Positions 15,416-24,371 of a stretch of 45,032 bases of DNA are shown here, in pieces; position 1 is the first letter of the stretch; each line of letters begins with the position of its first letter. The notes under the pieces were generated by a model. That model had not been told where the DNA came from. It was given only the letters and a program-made list of their open reading frames with translations, and did not search any database. The position numbers were made by a program, and so were the translations under genes. The DNA lies in NCBI GenBank assembly GCA_964436865.1, contig CAYTFK010000018.1, forward strand, positions 1 to 45,032, in the 5' to 3' direction. The DNA is from JAXGPP01 sp964436865. Lineage in GTDB: Bacteria > Planctomycetota > Planctomycetia > Pirellulales > Thermoguttaceae.

Positions 15416-16414
15416 TCAGAACGCAACGTCCCGCGGAAACTCGAAGCCCGGCAGCATTGCTTGCGACGGCGGATTGACCCGTTCGCGGTAGCGGATACGG
15501 TAACATTCGGCCAGATGTATCATGATCTCCATGATCAGCAGATCGGCCCGAGTCATCACATGCCGTGCACTACGGGTTCCCAGGCCATGAATGAGCTCTT
15601 CAAGAACATGGAGGTGCAGTTGCATCGCCTCGCGCGGTGCCAGGCCGGCGGTTGCCAGCAGGTCGGCCAGGCGAGAAATCTCGCAGCCAAGGTTGCCCGA
15701 TCCCATGATCACGTACGTACGCAGTAATTCGCGATATACACAGACCAACTCGTGAGGCATTCCCGACGCAGCACCCGTGGCGGACGAGGCGCCGGGAAAG
15801 TCTCTCGGTGGTCCAGGGCTGCCCGCGTCGGACTTCGACCGCCGTAATGCTTCCAGGCCGCCTATAAGCGTTCGCTGCTCGACGAGAAGCCGTTCCGCTT
15901 CGTCATGCTCCCGCTGCAATCGCTGCCGGTCCGCCTCGCTCAAGAGCCGGTTTTCGCGGATGAGCTGCGACCGCTGCATGGCGCGGGCGAAGACCCAGAT
16001 CAGCGTTCGCGTCGTGGTGGTGTTGGCGCAGACATAGGCATCGGCACCAGCCTCGAAGCAGGGAGATGCCATTTCCTGCTCGCTCTGCACGCCAAGCACG
16101 ATGATCGGCTCATCGGCTCCGCCTGCGCGATAGCCGGCTACGAGCTCCAAGGCGTCGAGCTCGCCTGGTTCGTGGCTTACAAGCACCGCGTCGAAGACCT
16201 CGTCACGCAGCCGCGCTAAACCCGCGGCCGTGCCCATCGCCTCCTCAAGGTGCACCTCGACCGCTGCATCGTCGGTGAAGGCTTCCGCCAACCAGCGGCC
16301 TGTTCGCCGGCGGCAGGTGATGTACAACACGCGCATTACCGGCGGCAGACCATGCCAGGCGGCGGACGGCCGCTTCTTGGCAGAACGTTGCGTGGCAGTT
16401 TTCATGGAGCGCAT
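15416..16414 (-). CDS. Receiver-like (pseudo-response regulator) protein
   Basis: A 332-aa cytoplasmic protein. Residues about 27-145 fold like a response-regulator receiver (MRVLYITC strand, then DAVLVSHEPGELDALELV, then EPIIVLG, then GADAYV). The phospho-acceptor Asp position after the third strand is occupied by Ser/His (S80-H81), so ordinary Asp phosphorylation is unlikely. A coiled coil at about 150-190 leads to a helical C-terminal domain (220-310) with no DNA-binding motif that I recognise. The start is ambiguous between ATG 16414, 16405 and the receiver's own Met; AGGA lies nine bases before 16405. It probably acts by protein contact. No histidine kinase lies nearby. Confidence 0.75.
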   Translation of the reverse strand: MRSMKTATQRSAKKRPSAAWHGLPPVMRVLYITCRRRTGRWLAEAFTDDAAVEVHLEEAMGTAAGLARLRDEVFDAVLVSHEPGELDALELVAGYRAGGADEPIIVLGVQSEQEMASPCFEAGADAYVCANTTTTRTLIWVFARAMQRSQLIRENRLLSEADRQRLQREHDEAERLLVEQRTLIGGLEALRRSKSDAGSPGPPRDFPGASSATGAASGMPHELVCVYRELLRTYVIMGSGNLGCEISRLADLLATAGLAPREAMQLHLHVLEELIHGLGTRSARHVMTRADLLIMEIMIHLAECYRIRYRERVNPPSQAMLPGFEFPRDVAF

Positions 16415-16535
16415 CCTGCTCGGTTGGCAGCAGCAGCCGCGGTACTGTAGCGAAGCTGGGTCGCCGGGTCAATCTGAGTTAAGGGCCGGTGAGATGCCTG
16501 TCACATGACTGGCCGCTGGGACAGCATAAGCTAGA

Positions 16536-17510
16536 ATGGGGGGCATGATTATCGCCATCCTGTTAATCGGCGTCGGAATGCTCCTGTTGGTGGCCGGGGG
16601 TGAGACCCTGTTGCGCGGTGCGGTGGGGCTGGCAACGTTGCTGCGGCTTACTCCAGCGGTGATTGGACTGACCGTTGTGGCGGCCGGAACATCGGTCCCG
16701 GAACTGGCGGTCAGCATCATCGCCGCCGCCAAGGGGAGTACCGATATCGCGGTTGCCAACGTCGTCGGCTCGAACATATTCAATATCCTTGCCATTCTCG
16801 GGCTGGCCGCCGTGGTCCGCCCGCTGGTCCTGAGCGGCAACGCCATCCGACTGGAGTACCCGGTGATGGCGCTGGTCACGTTGCTCTGCGTGGTCGCCTG
16901 CTCGGATGGCGAGATCAGCCGCCTGGATGCCGGCCTGTTCGTGCTCATCCATGTCACGTTCACAGTCTTCATGGTGCGCCTCGTCCGTCAGCAAATGAGC
17001 GAGTCGGAGCTTCACAATCTTCAGGGAGAAGTCGAGGAACTGGCGAAGACGGCGCGCCCGACACGGGCATGGGTCAGCGTGTCCCTCGTGGTTCTGGGGG
17101 TTGCACTGCTGGGCGCAGGCGCCCAGTCGACCGTGAGCGGCGCTGTCAGCTTGGCGCGGATCATCGGCCTTTCCGAGCGAGTCATCGGCCTGACGATTGT
17201 GGCAGCAGGAACCGGCTTGCCGGAAGTCGTCACCTCGCTCGTCTCGAGCTACCGGGGCCGGGACGACGTCGCAATTGGCAATGTAATGGGGTCAAACCTA
17301 TTCAACATTCTGGGTATTCTGGGGCTGAGCGGACTGGCATCTCCCTTGCCGGTGCCGGCGGGAATTGTCCAAAGCGACAACTGGTGGATGCTGGGCATCA
17401 CGGTGCTGCTGTTCCCGATCATTTTCACGGAACGGCGCATCACCCGCTCGGAAGGTGCGGTGCTGCTCGGCATCTACGGTGCGTACCTCGCATTTCTGCT
17501 CGCGCGGTAG
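16536..17510 (+). CDS. Na+/Ca2+ exchanger family membrane protein (YrbG-like)
   Basis: A 324-aa integral membrane antiporter of the CaCA superfamily. The two inverted alpha repeats are clear: GTSVPELAVS with GSNIFNILAILG in the first half, and GTGLPEVVTS with GSNLFNILGILG in the second. The acidic residues in the PE motifs bind the cation. About ten hydrophobic segments are split by a hydrophilic loop at about residues 150-180. It should export Ca2+ in exchange for Na+ across the cytoplasmic membrane. The start could be ATG 16536 or, three codons later, ATG 16545, which has a G-rich stretch just ahead. It is transcribed alone; the neighbours are on the other strand. Confidence 0.92.
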   Translation: MGGMIIAILLIGVGMLLLVAGGETLLRGAVGLATLLRLTPAVIGLTVVAAGTSVPELAVSIIAAAKGSTDIAVANVVGSNIFNILAILGLAAVVRPLVLSGNAIRLEYPVMALVTLLCVVACSDGEISRLDAGLFVLIHVTFTVFMVRLVRQQMSESELHNLQGEVEELAKTARPTRAWVSVSLVVLGVALLGAGAQSTVSGAVSLARIIGLSERVIGLTIVAAGTGLPEVVTSLVSSYRGRDDVAIGNVMGSNLFNILGILGLSGLASPLPVPAGIVQSDNWWMLGITVLLFPIIFTERRITRSEGAVLLGIYGAYLAFLLAR

Positions 17511-17541
17511 CCACACCGGTAGTTGCCGGCGGCAAGAAAGA

Positions 17542-17967
17542 TCAGATCTTGATCACTTTGACTTGCCGCTCGATCTCATCGAGCGGCACAAGCTTGCCTT
17601 GACCGGCGCCGGGGCAGTTGCGGCAGGTCTGCCGCCAGGCGGAAGGTGTGGCGACATTCGATTGCCAGAAGGGCCAAGTGCGGCATTGTCGCGGCCGATG
17701 CTCGTACACGTTGCACTTGCGCTCGGTAGGATCGAAGAACACGCAGTCGCCGCCCGGGTATTCGATGAGGCTCTTGCGCTGACCGACGCGGCGGACAAAT
17801 GTGTCTTCGAACGTCGCCACGTCCATACCGGTGACTTGCGCCAGGGCCTCGATCTCGTCCTCGTTTACCCACACGTAACCCGGCGCCCCGGTGCAGCAAT
17901 CGCCGCAACCGGTGCACTCGAAGCGCAGCCCCTCGCGATACCACGGCTTGTTGTTGTTTTCAGGCAC
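17542..17967 (-). CDS. YkgJ-type cysteine-cluster protein
   Basis: A 141-aa protein of the YkgJ/zinc- or iron-cluster family. It contains FECTGCGDCCTG (four Cys), a central CVFFDPTERKCNVYEHRPRQCRTWPFW and a late CRNCPG. The conserved Cys-rich pattern suggests metal or Fe-S binding; the biochemical role of the family is not settled. I place the start at GTG 17967, because GAGGAG lies seven bases upstream and the longer frame would overlap the upstream gene. It is the last gene of the leftward run after moaA, 17 bases downstream, so it is probably co-expressed with molybdopterin synthesis. Confidence 0.85.
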   Translation of the reverse strand: MPENNNKPWYREGLRFECTGCGDCCTGAPGYVWVNEDEIEALAQVTGMDVATFEDTFVRRVGQRKSLIEYPGGDCVFFDPTERKCNVYEHRPRQCRTWPFWQSNVATPSAWRQTCRNCPGAGQGKLVPLDEIERQVKVIKI

Positions 17968-17984
17968 TCCGTCGCTCCTCGAAA

Positions 17985-18986
17985 CTACCCGCCGATCTGA
18001 TGCATGATCCGCGACGACTGGGAGAAGTCGCCGTCGTCGCTGCCGTGCTGGCGGCGTTTGGTCCACACGGAACTGCGAATGAGTTCCACCAACTGTTCAT
18101 CGCTGCCGCCGGAGCGGATCAGTCCTCGCGCGTCGAATTCATCACGGCCGAAGAGACAATTGCGGATCTTTCCATCGGCCGTCAGCCGCAGCCGGCTGCA
18201 ACGATCGCAGAAAGGCTGGCTCACGGTCGGGATCACGCCCACCGTCCCACCGCCATCGGCATAGCGGTAGGTGCTCGCGGGAGCCGGATCGGACGGATCG
18301 GAGAGCGGTTCCAGCGGGCCGATGGCCGCGGTGAGCGACTCAAGGATCATTTCTCCGGGCAGCACGTTCTGGCGGCTCCAGCGATCGTCGCCGTCGAGCG
18401 GCATGAACTCAATGAAGCGGAGTTCCAGACCGTGCTCGCGGGCGAAGCGGGCCAGCGGCACGATGTCCGGTTCACTCTGTCCGCGGACTGCGACTGCATT
18501 GAGCTTGATCTTGTCGAACCCGATTTCGAGCGCCGCCGCGATCCCCTCGAGAACGCGCGGCAGTTCGTCTCGGCGGCTGATCTCTTGGAATCGATGTCGA
18601 TCGAGCGTGTCGAGGCTGATGTTCAGCCGCCGCAAGCCGGCGTCCTTCAGTTCGGCTCCGAACTGAGGCAGCAGGATTCCGTTAGTGGTCATCGCCAGGT
18701 CGACGACGCCCGGCACGGCGGCGAGCATGGCAACCAGATCGACTATGCCCCGGCGGACCAGGGGCTCGCCACCGGTAAGCCGCACTTCCCTGACCCCGAG
18801 CCTGGCGGCAATACGGACAAAACGCTCGATCTCCTCGAAGGTCAATATCTCCGGATGCGGCCGGAAAACAACTCCCGCGGCGGGCATGCAGTAGTGACAG
18901 CGGATATTGCAGCGGTCGGTAACCGACACGCGGAGATCGGTGTGCGCACGGCCGAATCGATCGACGAGTGAAGCGGCAGTCGTCAC
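17985..18986 (-). CDS. moaA: GTP 3',8-cyclase
   Basis: A 333-aa radical SAM enzyme making 3',8-cyclo-H2GTP, the first step of molybdopterin synthesis. The N-terminal [4Fe-4S] motif is C26-x3-C30-x2-C33, followed by the glycine-rich SAM site (LTGGEPLVRRGI). The C-terminal cluster motif is CDRCSRLR...RNCLF, and the protein ends in the Gly-Gly that MoaA needs for catalysis (HQIGG). Start GTG 18986 overlaps the moaE stop (GTGA); the longer frame would run deep into moaE. It is coupled to moaE and lies one gene downstream of moaD. No moaC is visible in this window, so it must be elsewhere. Confidence 0.95.
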   Translation of the reverse strand: MTTAASLVDRFGRAHTDLRVSVTDRCNIRCHYCMPAAGVVFRPHPEILTFEEIERFVRIAARLGVREVRLTGGEPLVRRGIVDLVAMLAAVPGVVDLAMTTNGILLPQFGAELKDAGLRRLNISLDTLDRHRFQEISRRDELPRVLEGIAAALEIGFDKIKLNAVAVRGQSEPDIVPLARFAREHGLELRFIEFMPLDGDDRWSRQNVLPGEMILESLTAAIGPLEPLSDPSDPAPASTYRYADGGGTVGVIPTVSQPFCDRCSRLRLTADGKIRNCLFGRDEFDARGLIRSGGSDEQLVELIRSSVWTKRRQHGSDDGDFSQSSRIMHQIGG

Positions 18987-19432
18987 GATGCGGCCTCTCC
19001 CGATCGTCTTGCACGGGCGTCGATGCCGGGATGCACCCACTCGGAGGTGCCGTCGGCCCAATTCTCCTTCTTCCAGAGGGGCACCTCGCGCTTGATTTCA
19101 TCGATGAGCCACTGTCCGGCCTCGAAAGCTGCCGCCCGGTGCGGAGAACTGACGGCAATCGCCACGCTCGCCTCGGCCAACGGGACATGCCCCAGGCGAT
19201 GTACGATTCGACAGCCGGTCAGTTGCCAGCGGCGACACGCCGCATCGAGGAGTTCGGCAAGTTTTGCCTCGGCCATCTCCGGGTAGGCCTCGTAATCGAG
19301 CGAGACGGTACGACGGCCGTCGGTCATTTCCCGCGTGGTTCCCAGAAAGAGCAGCACCGCTCCCGCCGCCGGCGACTGGACCGACTCGAGGATACCTGCT
19401 ACATCAATCGGCTCGTGCGTGAGGTGGGGCAT
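18983..19432 (-). CDS. moaE: Molybdopterin synthase catalytic subunit
   Basis: A 149-aa MoaE. Recognisable motifs are GAVLLFLGTTRE, LDYEAYPEMAE, the strand ending HRLGHVPLAEASVAIAVSSPHR, and the catalytic lysine region VPLWKKENWADG. It joins MoaD-thiocarboxylate to convert cyclic pyranopterin monophosphate to molybdopterin. It stands between moaD, 70 bases upstream, and moaA, which its stop overlaps. The C-terminal 20 residues after EWVHPG are Arg/Ala-rich and variable. Confidence 0.95.
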   Translation of the reverse strand: MPHLTHEPIDVAGILESVQSPAAGAVLLFLGTTREMTDGRRTVSLDYEAYPEMAEAKLAELLDAACRRWQLTGCRIVHRLGHVPLAEASVAIAVSSPHRAAAFEAGQWLIDEIKREVPLWKKENWADGTSEWVHPGIDARARRSGEAAS

Positions 19433-19502
19433 GGCGGTGTTTTTGGCCTTCAGCCGTCAGCATTCATGACTCTCTTTATCATTATGCTTCCCGCCTTAGA
19501 TT

Positions 19503-19748
19503 CTACCCTCCACTGACGGGCGGGATGCAGGCTACCTCGGCACCCGCCACCAGAGGTGTCTTGTCGTCGGCGTATCGGGTGCCGACGGCAAACAACAACT
19601 GGGGCATAATCTTGGACAACCGCGGCGCGTTCGCGGCCAATGCCTCCCGCAAGTCGGCGATGGTCGCCCCATCGACAAGATCCAAGTCGATCGCCCCTGT
19701 TCCGCAGAGTTCCCTGGAAGCGGCGAATAGCCGCACGCGCACTCTCAC
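19503..19748 (-). CDS. moaD: Molybdopterin synthase sulfur-carrier subunit
   Basis: An 81-aa ubiquitin-fold sulfur carrier starting at GTG 19748, which overlaps the stop of the FAD/Fe-S gene (GTGA). It shows VRVRLFAASREL at the start, TIADLREAL in the helix, and the required C-terminal Gly-Gly (PPVSGG) where the thiocarboxylate forms. A longer open frame exists but lies inside the upstream gene and lacks MoaD similarity. Partner: MoaE, next gene. A second MoaD/ThiS-like protein is at 33002-33235. Confidence 0.92.
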   Translation of the reverse strand: MRVRVRLFAASRELCGTGAIDLDLVDGATIADLREALAANAPRLSKIMPQLLFAVGTRYADDKTPLVAGAEVACIPPVSGG

Positions 19749-22717
19749 GTGACGGTCAACTCCCCGCTGGTCGTCGTGAGGAGCGACGCCAGTTCGGGCA
19801 TCAGTCCGTACGAAAGGGCCAGCAACTTGATGGGGTGAATGGTGGGTTTGGTGGTGCCTTGCTCCATCTGCATCTTGCAGGTGCAGCATTCCGACACCCC
19901 CGCAGTAAGGTTCGGATCGCGGAGCCGGTTGATGAGCGGCCACCCGGCGCGAAGGCTCGCGCGGTAGTTTTCGCGTTTCATGCCAAAGGTGCCGCACATG
20001 CCGGAACAGCCCTCTTCGTAGTGGTGCACGGTCACACCTGGGATCAATCGCAGCAGGCTCTCGCTCGGCGAGCCGACCCCCAGTGCCTTCAGGCGGCAGG
20101 GCATGTGGTAGCCGAGGGAGGCATTAATCGGCCGCAGGTCAAGCTGCAGCTTGCCCAGCATGTGCATCCGCCACAAATAAGCGCCGATGTCGCTGGTATT
20201 GGCTGCCACGAGCCGCGCATCTTCGTTGTCGATGACGTTGGTGTACTCTCGCGTCAGGCAGACGACCACCGCGGGTTCGGTCGCCACAACATGGTAGCCC
20301 TGGCGCACCGCGTCGGCAAAAACGGCCAGGTTGTGCCGCGCGAGTTTCCGCACGCGGTCCAAAGCCCCGCAAGCGATGGCCGACATGCCGGCCTCTCTCT
20401 GCTCCGGCGGAACGTAAACCGAGATGCCGTTGTGCTCCAGCACAGCGACGGCGGCTTCGGCCAACTGCGGGTCGTTGAAATTGGCGTAGGTGTCGACGAA
20501 GAACGCCACCTTATTGCCGGTGCGGCGCACTGGCCGCGTCAATCGCCGCCGGCTGGCGCGCTTCTGAAAGCTGCGAGAGGAAAACCGGGGCAGCTTGCGC
20601 CCCTGGGCAATTCCGAGCGTCTTCTCCATCAGCCAGCGCATCTGCCGGTTGGCGATCGCCCAATTGGCCAGCGGAGCGAGCCGGCTTCCCAAAGCACTCA
20701 AGGCGTGGAGGTGGGTCATGACGCGATCGCTAAACGGCAGTCCGTTGGCGGCGACATAGGCCCCCTTGCCTTCCAGCATCAGCTTGGGAATATCGACCCG
20801 GGCCGGGCATTCCGACACGCACATATGGCAGTGGACGCACAGATCAGCCACCGCCTTGAATTCCTCGCTGGTGAGGCTCTCCAGATCGAGCTGGCCGGTC
20901 AGCACTCCGCGGATGAGATTGGCCTTGGCGCGGGGCGACGCCTCCTCGGCGGGAAAGATGCGGAAGATGGGGCACATCCGTCCCTGAAGCGATTGCATCC
21001 GGCATTCGCCGCAGCCACTGCACGCCCGGGTGGTATCGGCCACCTGGGCGGGATCCCAGTTCAACTGCAACTCGATCAGATCGCGGAGCTTGGGTTCGAG
21101 TGGCTCGTTTTTGCCTTCCTGCTGCAGGCTGATGACATGCCGCAGGTTGGTGACCGCCGGTGCCGGATCGTCACAGACAACTTTGCCCGGATTGAGGATA
21201 TTCTGCGGGTCGAAGATCCGTTTGACTTGGCGGAAAACGTCATAGAGCTCGCCGTACTGGCGGCGAAGGTAGGGGGTCCGGCTCAGGCCGCAAGCATGTT
21301 CAGCGCTGATTGTGCCGCCAACGTCGAACACTTCCTGGTAGTAATCGTCGGCCAGACGCCCCATCCGCTGGATGTCGGCAGGATCACTCAAGTCGAGCAG
21401 CGGCTGAACATGGACCTGCCCCTGACCGGCGTGCGAGAATACGGCGGCCACGACTTCCTGCCGCTTGAGCACGTTCTGCAGCCGAACGAGGAACTCCGCC
21501 AGGCACTCCGGCGGCACAGCCACGTCTTCCACAATCGGCACAGGCCGCGTTGCGCCCTTGATCCGGTAAAGCACCGGCTGGATCTTCCGCGCCAGTCGCC
21601 AGAAGAACTCGACCTCGAATGGATCGAATGCCTGCCGGGCGCCGAAAGCCAACTGCTGGCGGTTGCGAATCTCGTCGACGAGCCGGAGAAGCCGGTCGCG
21701 GACTTCGTACGGCTCATCGCCGTCCACCTCGACGAGCAAACCGGCTTCGGCGGCGCCGGGGATAAGCAAATCGAATCGCGGATCGGTCTCGCGGGCCAGG
21801 CTCAGGTGGCGGCGGTCCATGAGATCGCAGGCGGTGGGACGATGCGGCAGAACGGCTTCGGCGGCGCGGGCGGCTTTCTCCAGGCTTTCAAACACCAATA
21901 GCGTCACCGCCCGGTGGCGCGGCACGGGCTGGACCGCCAATTCGATTTCGGTGAACAGCGCCAACGTGCCTTCCGAACCGACCAGCAGCTTCGCCAGGTC
22001 GAGATGCCCGTCGCAGAGGACATCGACCAGGTTGAAGCCGCAGCGGTTCACGCGGCTCTGCGGCTGGCATCGCCGAATCACTTCCTGGTGCTGCGACAGC
22101 AGCGCGGCAAGCTGCTCGACCAGTCGGCGTTTGGCTGGTGGACCGGACGGAGTGCCGCGAACCTGGAGAGGTTCACGGCCGACTTCCACCACGGTGCCGT
22201 CGGCAAGCACCACCTGCATTCCGAGTACGTGGCGTCGTGCGGAACCGTATTTCAGCCAGTGGCTCCCGGCGCCATCGATTGCCAGGACGCTCCCCATGGT
22301 GGTCACGCTGCTGGCGGCCGGATCGGGCCCGAACAACCGATCCCAGTGGTGCAGGTGTGCGTTGAGCCGTTCGTGCACCATTCCCGGCTGCACACGGACG
22401 CGGTCCTGGTCGGTATGAACGACGCGCCGCAGGTGGCGCGAGAAATCGACGACCAACCCCGGCCCGAGAGACTCGCCGGCGACGCCGGTGCCCGCACCGC
22501 GAGCGTGGACAGGAATGCGTTTCTCGGCCGCGTACTGCACTGTGGCGGCGACATCGGCGGTAGACCGAGGACGAACGATGCCCAGCGGGCGAACTTCGTA
22601 GATGCTGGCGTCGCTGGAGTAGAGCTGCAGAAAGACGTCGTCGCAGCGGACTTCGCCAGTGATCAGCCCGCGCAGGTCGTCCTGTATGCGTTCACGATCG
22701 GGATCCAACTGCGGCAT
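19745..22717 (-). CDS. FAD-linked oxidase / Fe-S / CCG-domain fusion (glycolate or D-lactate oxidase-like)
   Basis: A 990-aa fused oxidoreductase. Residues about 40-230 are a PCMH-type FAD domain (RGAGTGVAGES 73-83; PDPAASSVTTMG 131-142), followed by the FAD-linked oxidase C-terminal domain to about 530. Two [4Fe-4S] motifs follow, CSGCGEC...CP near 564 and CVHCHMCVSECPA near 627. A heterodisulfide-reductase-like CCG domain comes last (about 700-960), with MPCRLK and EEGCSGMCGTFGMK. It joins what GlcD and GlcF do in separate subunits. It probably oxidises a 2-hydroxy acid and passes electrons to the quinone pool or a carrier. The substrate is unknown. It is coupled to moaD by overlap. Confidence 0.88.
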   Translation of the reverse strand: MPQLDPDRERIQDDLRGLITGEVRCDDVFLQLYSSDASIYEVRPLGIVRPRSTADVAATVQYAAEKRIPVHARGAGTGVAGESLGPGLVVDFSRHLRRVVHTDQDRVRVQPGMVHERLNAHLHHWDRLFGPDPAASSVTTMGSVLAIDGAGSHWLKYGSARRHVLGMQVVLADGTVVEVGREPLQVRGTPSGPPAKRRLVEQLAALLSQHQEVIRRCQPQSRVNRCGFNLVDVLCDGHLDLAKLLVGSEGTLALFTEIELAVQPVPRHRAVTLLVFESLEKAARAAEAVLPHRPTACDLMDRRHLSLARETDPRFDLLIPGAAEAGLLVEVDGDEPYEVRDRLLRLVDEIRNRQQLAFGARQAFDPFEVEFFWRLARKIQPVLYRIKGATRPVPIVEDVAVPPECLAEFLVRLQNVLKRQEVVAAVFSHAGQGQVHVQPLLDLSDPADIQRMGRLADDYYQEVFDVGGTISAEHACGLSRTPYLRRQYGELYDVFRQVKRIFDPQNILNPGKVVCDDPAPAVTNLRHVISLQQEGKNEPLEPKLRDLIELQLNWDPAQVADTTRACSGCGECRMQSLQGRMCPIFRIFPAEEASPRAKANLIRGVLTGQLDLESLTSEEFKAVADLCVHCHMCVSECPARVDIPKLMLEGKGAYVAANGLPFSDRVMTHLHALSALGSRLAPLANWAIANRQMRWLMEKTLGIAQGRKLPRFSSRSFQKRASRRRLTRPVRRTGNKVAFFVDTYANFNDPQLAEAAVAVLEHNGISVYVPPEQREAGMSAIACGALDRVRKLARHNLAVFADAVRQGYHVVATEPAVVVCLTREYTNVIDNEDARLVAANTSDIGAYLWRMHMLGKLQLDLRPINASLGYHMPCRLKALGVGSPSESLLRLIPGVTVHHYEEGCSGMCGTFGMKRENYRASLRAGWPLINRLRDPNLTAGVSECCTCKMQMEQGTTKPTIHPIKLLALSYGLMPELASLLTTTSGELTVT

Positions 22718-22768
22718 AAGTCCGGCCTGCCAACCGGCAAACGAACGGTCAACACGCGTTGTTGCGGT

Positions 22769-23440
22769 TTAGCGCCGGTCTCCATAGATGAGCGTCATGA
22801 TCTCCGCACGGCTAGATGAATTCGAGCGGAAAGTGCCGCGCATCGCGGAGGTCACGCACATCGAACCCGGTTTGCGGACGCCGCGCACCGTCATACAACT
22901 GTGGACTGCCTCGATGACCACGGCCACTCCTTTCACGTCGAGTTCTTCGACCAGATAGTCGGCGATGGTCTCGGTCATACGCTCCTGCACTTGAGGGCGA
23001 CGGGCGACGCTTTCGACCACCCGCGCCAGCTTGCTCAACCCCACCACGCGACCGTTGGGGAGATATCCGATGTGGGCCTTGCCCATGAACGGCATCATAT
23101 GGTGCTCGCACATGCTGTTGAAGCTGATGTCGCGAACCAGCACCACCTCGTCGTACTTTTCCGTGAAAAACTTGCGCAAATGGAGCCGGGGGTCTTCGTG
23201 CAGACCGCTGAACAATTCGGCATACATCCGTGCCACGCGGGCCGGCGTCTCACGGAGCCCCTCACGGTCGGGGTCTTCGCCCACGGCGGCCAGAATCTCA
23301 CGCACCGCACGCTCGATCCGCGGCAGATCGACCTTATCATCGCTTGACGACGCGATCAGGCGAGCCGCTCGCTCGTCCTCATCCACTTCGCCGAAAGGGC
23401 CGCCGACGTCGGATTCTTTCAACTCGGAACGCGATGACAT
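22769..23440 (-). CDS. folE: GTP cyclohydrolase I
   Basis: A 223-aa enzyme converting GTP to dihydroneopterin triphosphate, the entry to folate and tetrahydropterin synthesis. The zinc ligands are visible in CEHHMMPF and SCMTVRGVRKPGS, with the substrate region GLSKLARVVESVARRPQVQE between them. ATG 23440 is preferred to an in-frame TTG 11 codons earlier. The first 45 residues are acidic and poorly conserved, as in many bacterial FolE proteins. It lies 51 bases before the FAD/Fe-S gene, in the same leftward run as the moa genes, which also start from GTP. Confidence 0.94.
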   Translation of the reverse strand: MSSRSELKESDVGGPFGEVDEDERAARLIASSSDDKVDLPRIERAVREILAAVGEDPDREGLRETPARVARMYAELFSGLHEDPRLHLRKFFTEKYDEVVLVRDISFNSMCEHHMMPFMGKAHIGYLPNGRVVGLSKLARVVESVARRPQVQERMTETIADYLVEELDVKGVAVVIEAVHSCMTVRGVRKPGSMCVTSAMRGTFRSNSSSRAEIMTLIYGDRR

Positions 23441-23606
23441 GATAACCCGCCTGGGCAACGCCACAGTATTCAACCGATAATCTTAAGCCCCCCCACGAAG
23501 CAGGTCAAGAAGCCTGCTGCCGGACGAAACGGGCGGACGACCCCGGTGCCGCCGGAGTGCGGCGTTTGAAGCATGCCTCTCCAGCCATTACGGCTGTGGG
23601 GGACAA

Positions 23607-24314
23607 TCAGTTCGTACTGAAGGGTGGCGGAAAGCCGTCGTCATCGGCAGTCCCTGGCGAGCCTTGAGTACTCGCTGACCTGAAATGCCTGAGCAGCAAT
23701 TCGGCCCGGCGGTGGACGTTGACCTCGGCAAGAAGCGCTTGCTTGTGGCGCAGGTCCATGTCGACCATGTAACCGAGTATGTCCGTCAGCGTACCGAGGG
23801 AGATCTCTCCCGAGAGAAGCTGATCCAACTGATCCTGGGCTTGGGGCAACTCGGGCACAGCCTGCAAAAGGGCATCGCGAAGCTGTCGATGGAGCTTGCC
23901 CGTCAACTCGGCCTCCTCAGCAGGATAGCGGTCTTCGAAAACCAGCACTTCTGCCTCGCGGAACGGTTTGGACGGAGGCAGTTCGCGAATCAGGCGCACG
24001 CGTCTCAATCCAACCAGCAGCGCGTTGTATGCACCGTCTTCGAGGCGATGGTGGACGGCCACGCGACACAGGCAAGCCATCGGATAGATCGGCGGCCGCT
24101 CGCCGTATTGCTTTTCCCAACCCGGCAGGAGCAGCGCCATCGCAATCAGTCGGTCGCCAAGAAGCGACTCCTCGAGCAGTACTCGGTAGCGATCCTCGAA
24201 GACGTGAAGGGGCTGCATGACATGCGGAAACAGGATCAGGTTCGGCAAAGGGAAGAGCCGCACCTGGCCCGAGAAGTCTTGCGGTGAGAAGGAGTACTCT
24301 TCAAAGGCGGACAT
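23607..24314 (-). CDS. LON substrate-binding domain protein
   Basis: A 235-aa protein resembling the N-terminal substrate-recognition domain of Lon protease without ATPase or protease parts. Characteristic strands are RLFPLPNLILFPHVMQPLHVFEDRYRVLLEE and later CLCRVAVHHRLEDGAYNALLVGLRRVRL. Helices follow up to a low-complexity tail. Stand-alone proteins of this type are widespread and probably bind peptides or unfolded proteins; no enzymatic activity is expected. It lies 57 bases after the DUF309 gene and 166 bases before folE on the same strand. Confidence 0.88.
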   Translation of the reverse strand: MSAFEEYSFSPQDFSGQVRLFPLPNLILFPHVMQPLHVFEDRYRVLLEESLLGDRLIAMALLLPGWEKQYGERPPIYPMACLCRVAVHHRLEDGAYNALLVGLRRVRLIRELPPSKPFREAEVLVFEDRYPAEEAELTGKLHRQLRDALLQAVPELPQAQDQLDQLLSGEISLGTLTDILGYMVDMDLRHKQALLAEVNVHRRAELLLRHFRSASTQGSPGTADDDGFPPPFSTN

Positions 24315-24371
24315 GCCGAACGGCGCGCCCAGCGCACCGGCCCCAAGGGTGACTGCGTTCCGGGTGGCGAA

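Noticed and set aside
19640..21901. A 753-codon open frame on the plus strand
   Set aside because: It is antisense to the FAD/Fe-S oxidase, whose motifs are unmistakable. Long antisense frames are expected in GC-rich coding DNA, and the translated sequence shows no family features.
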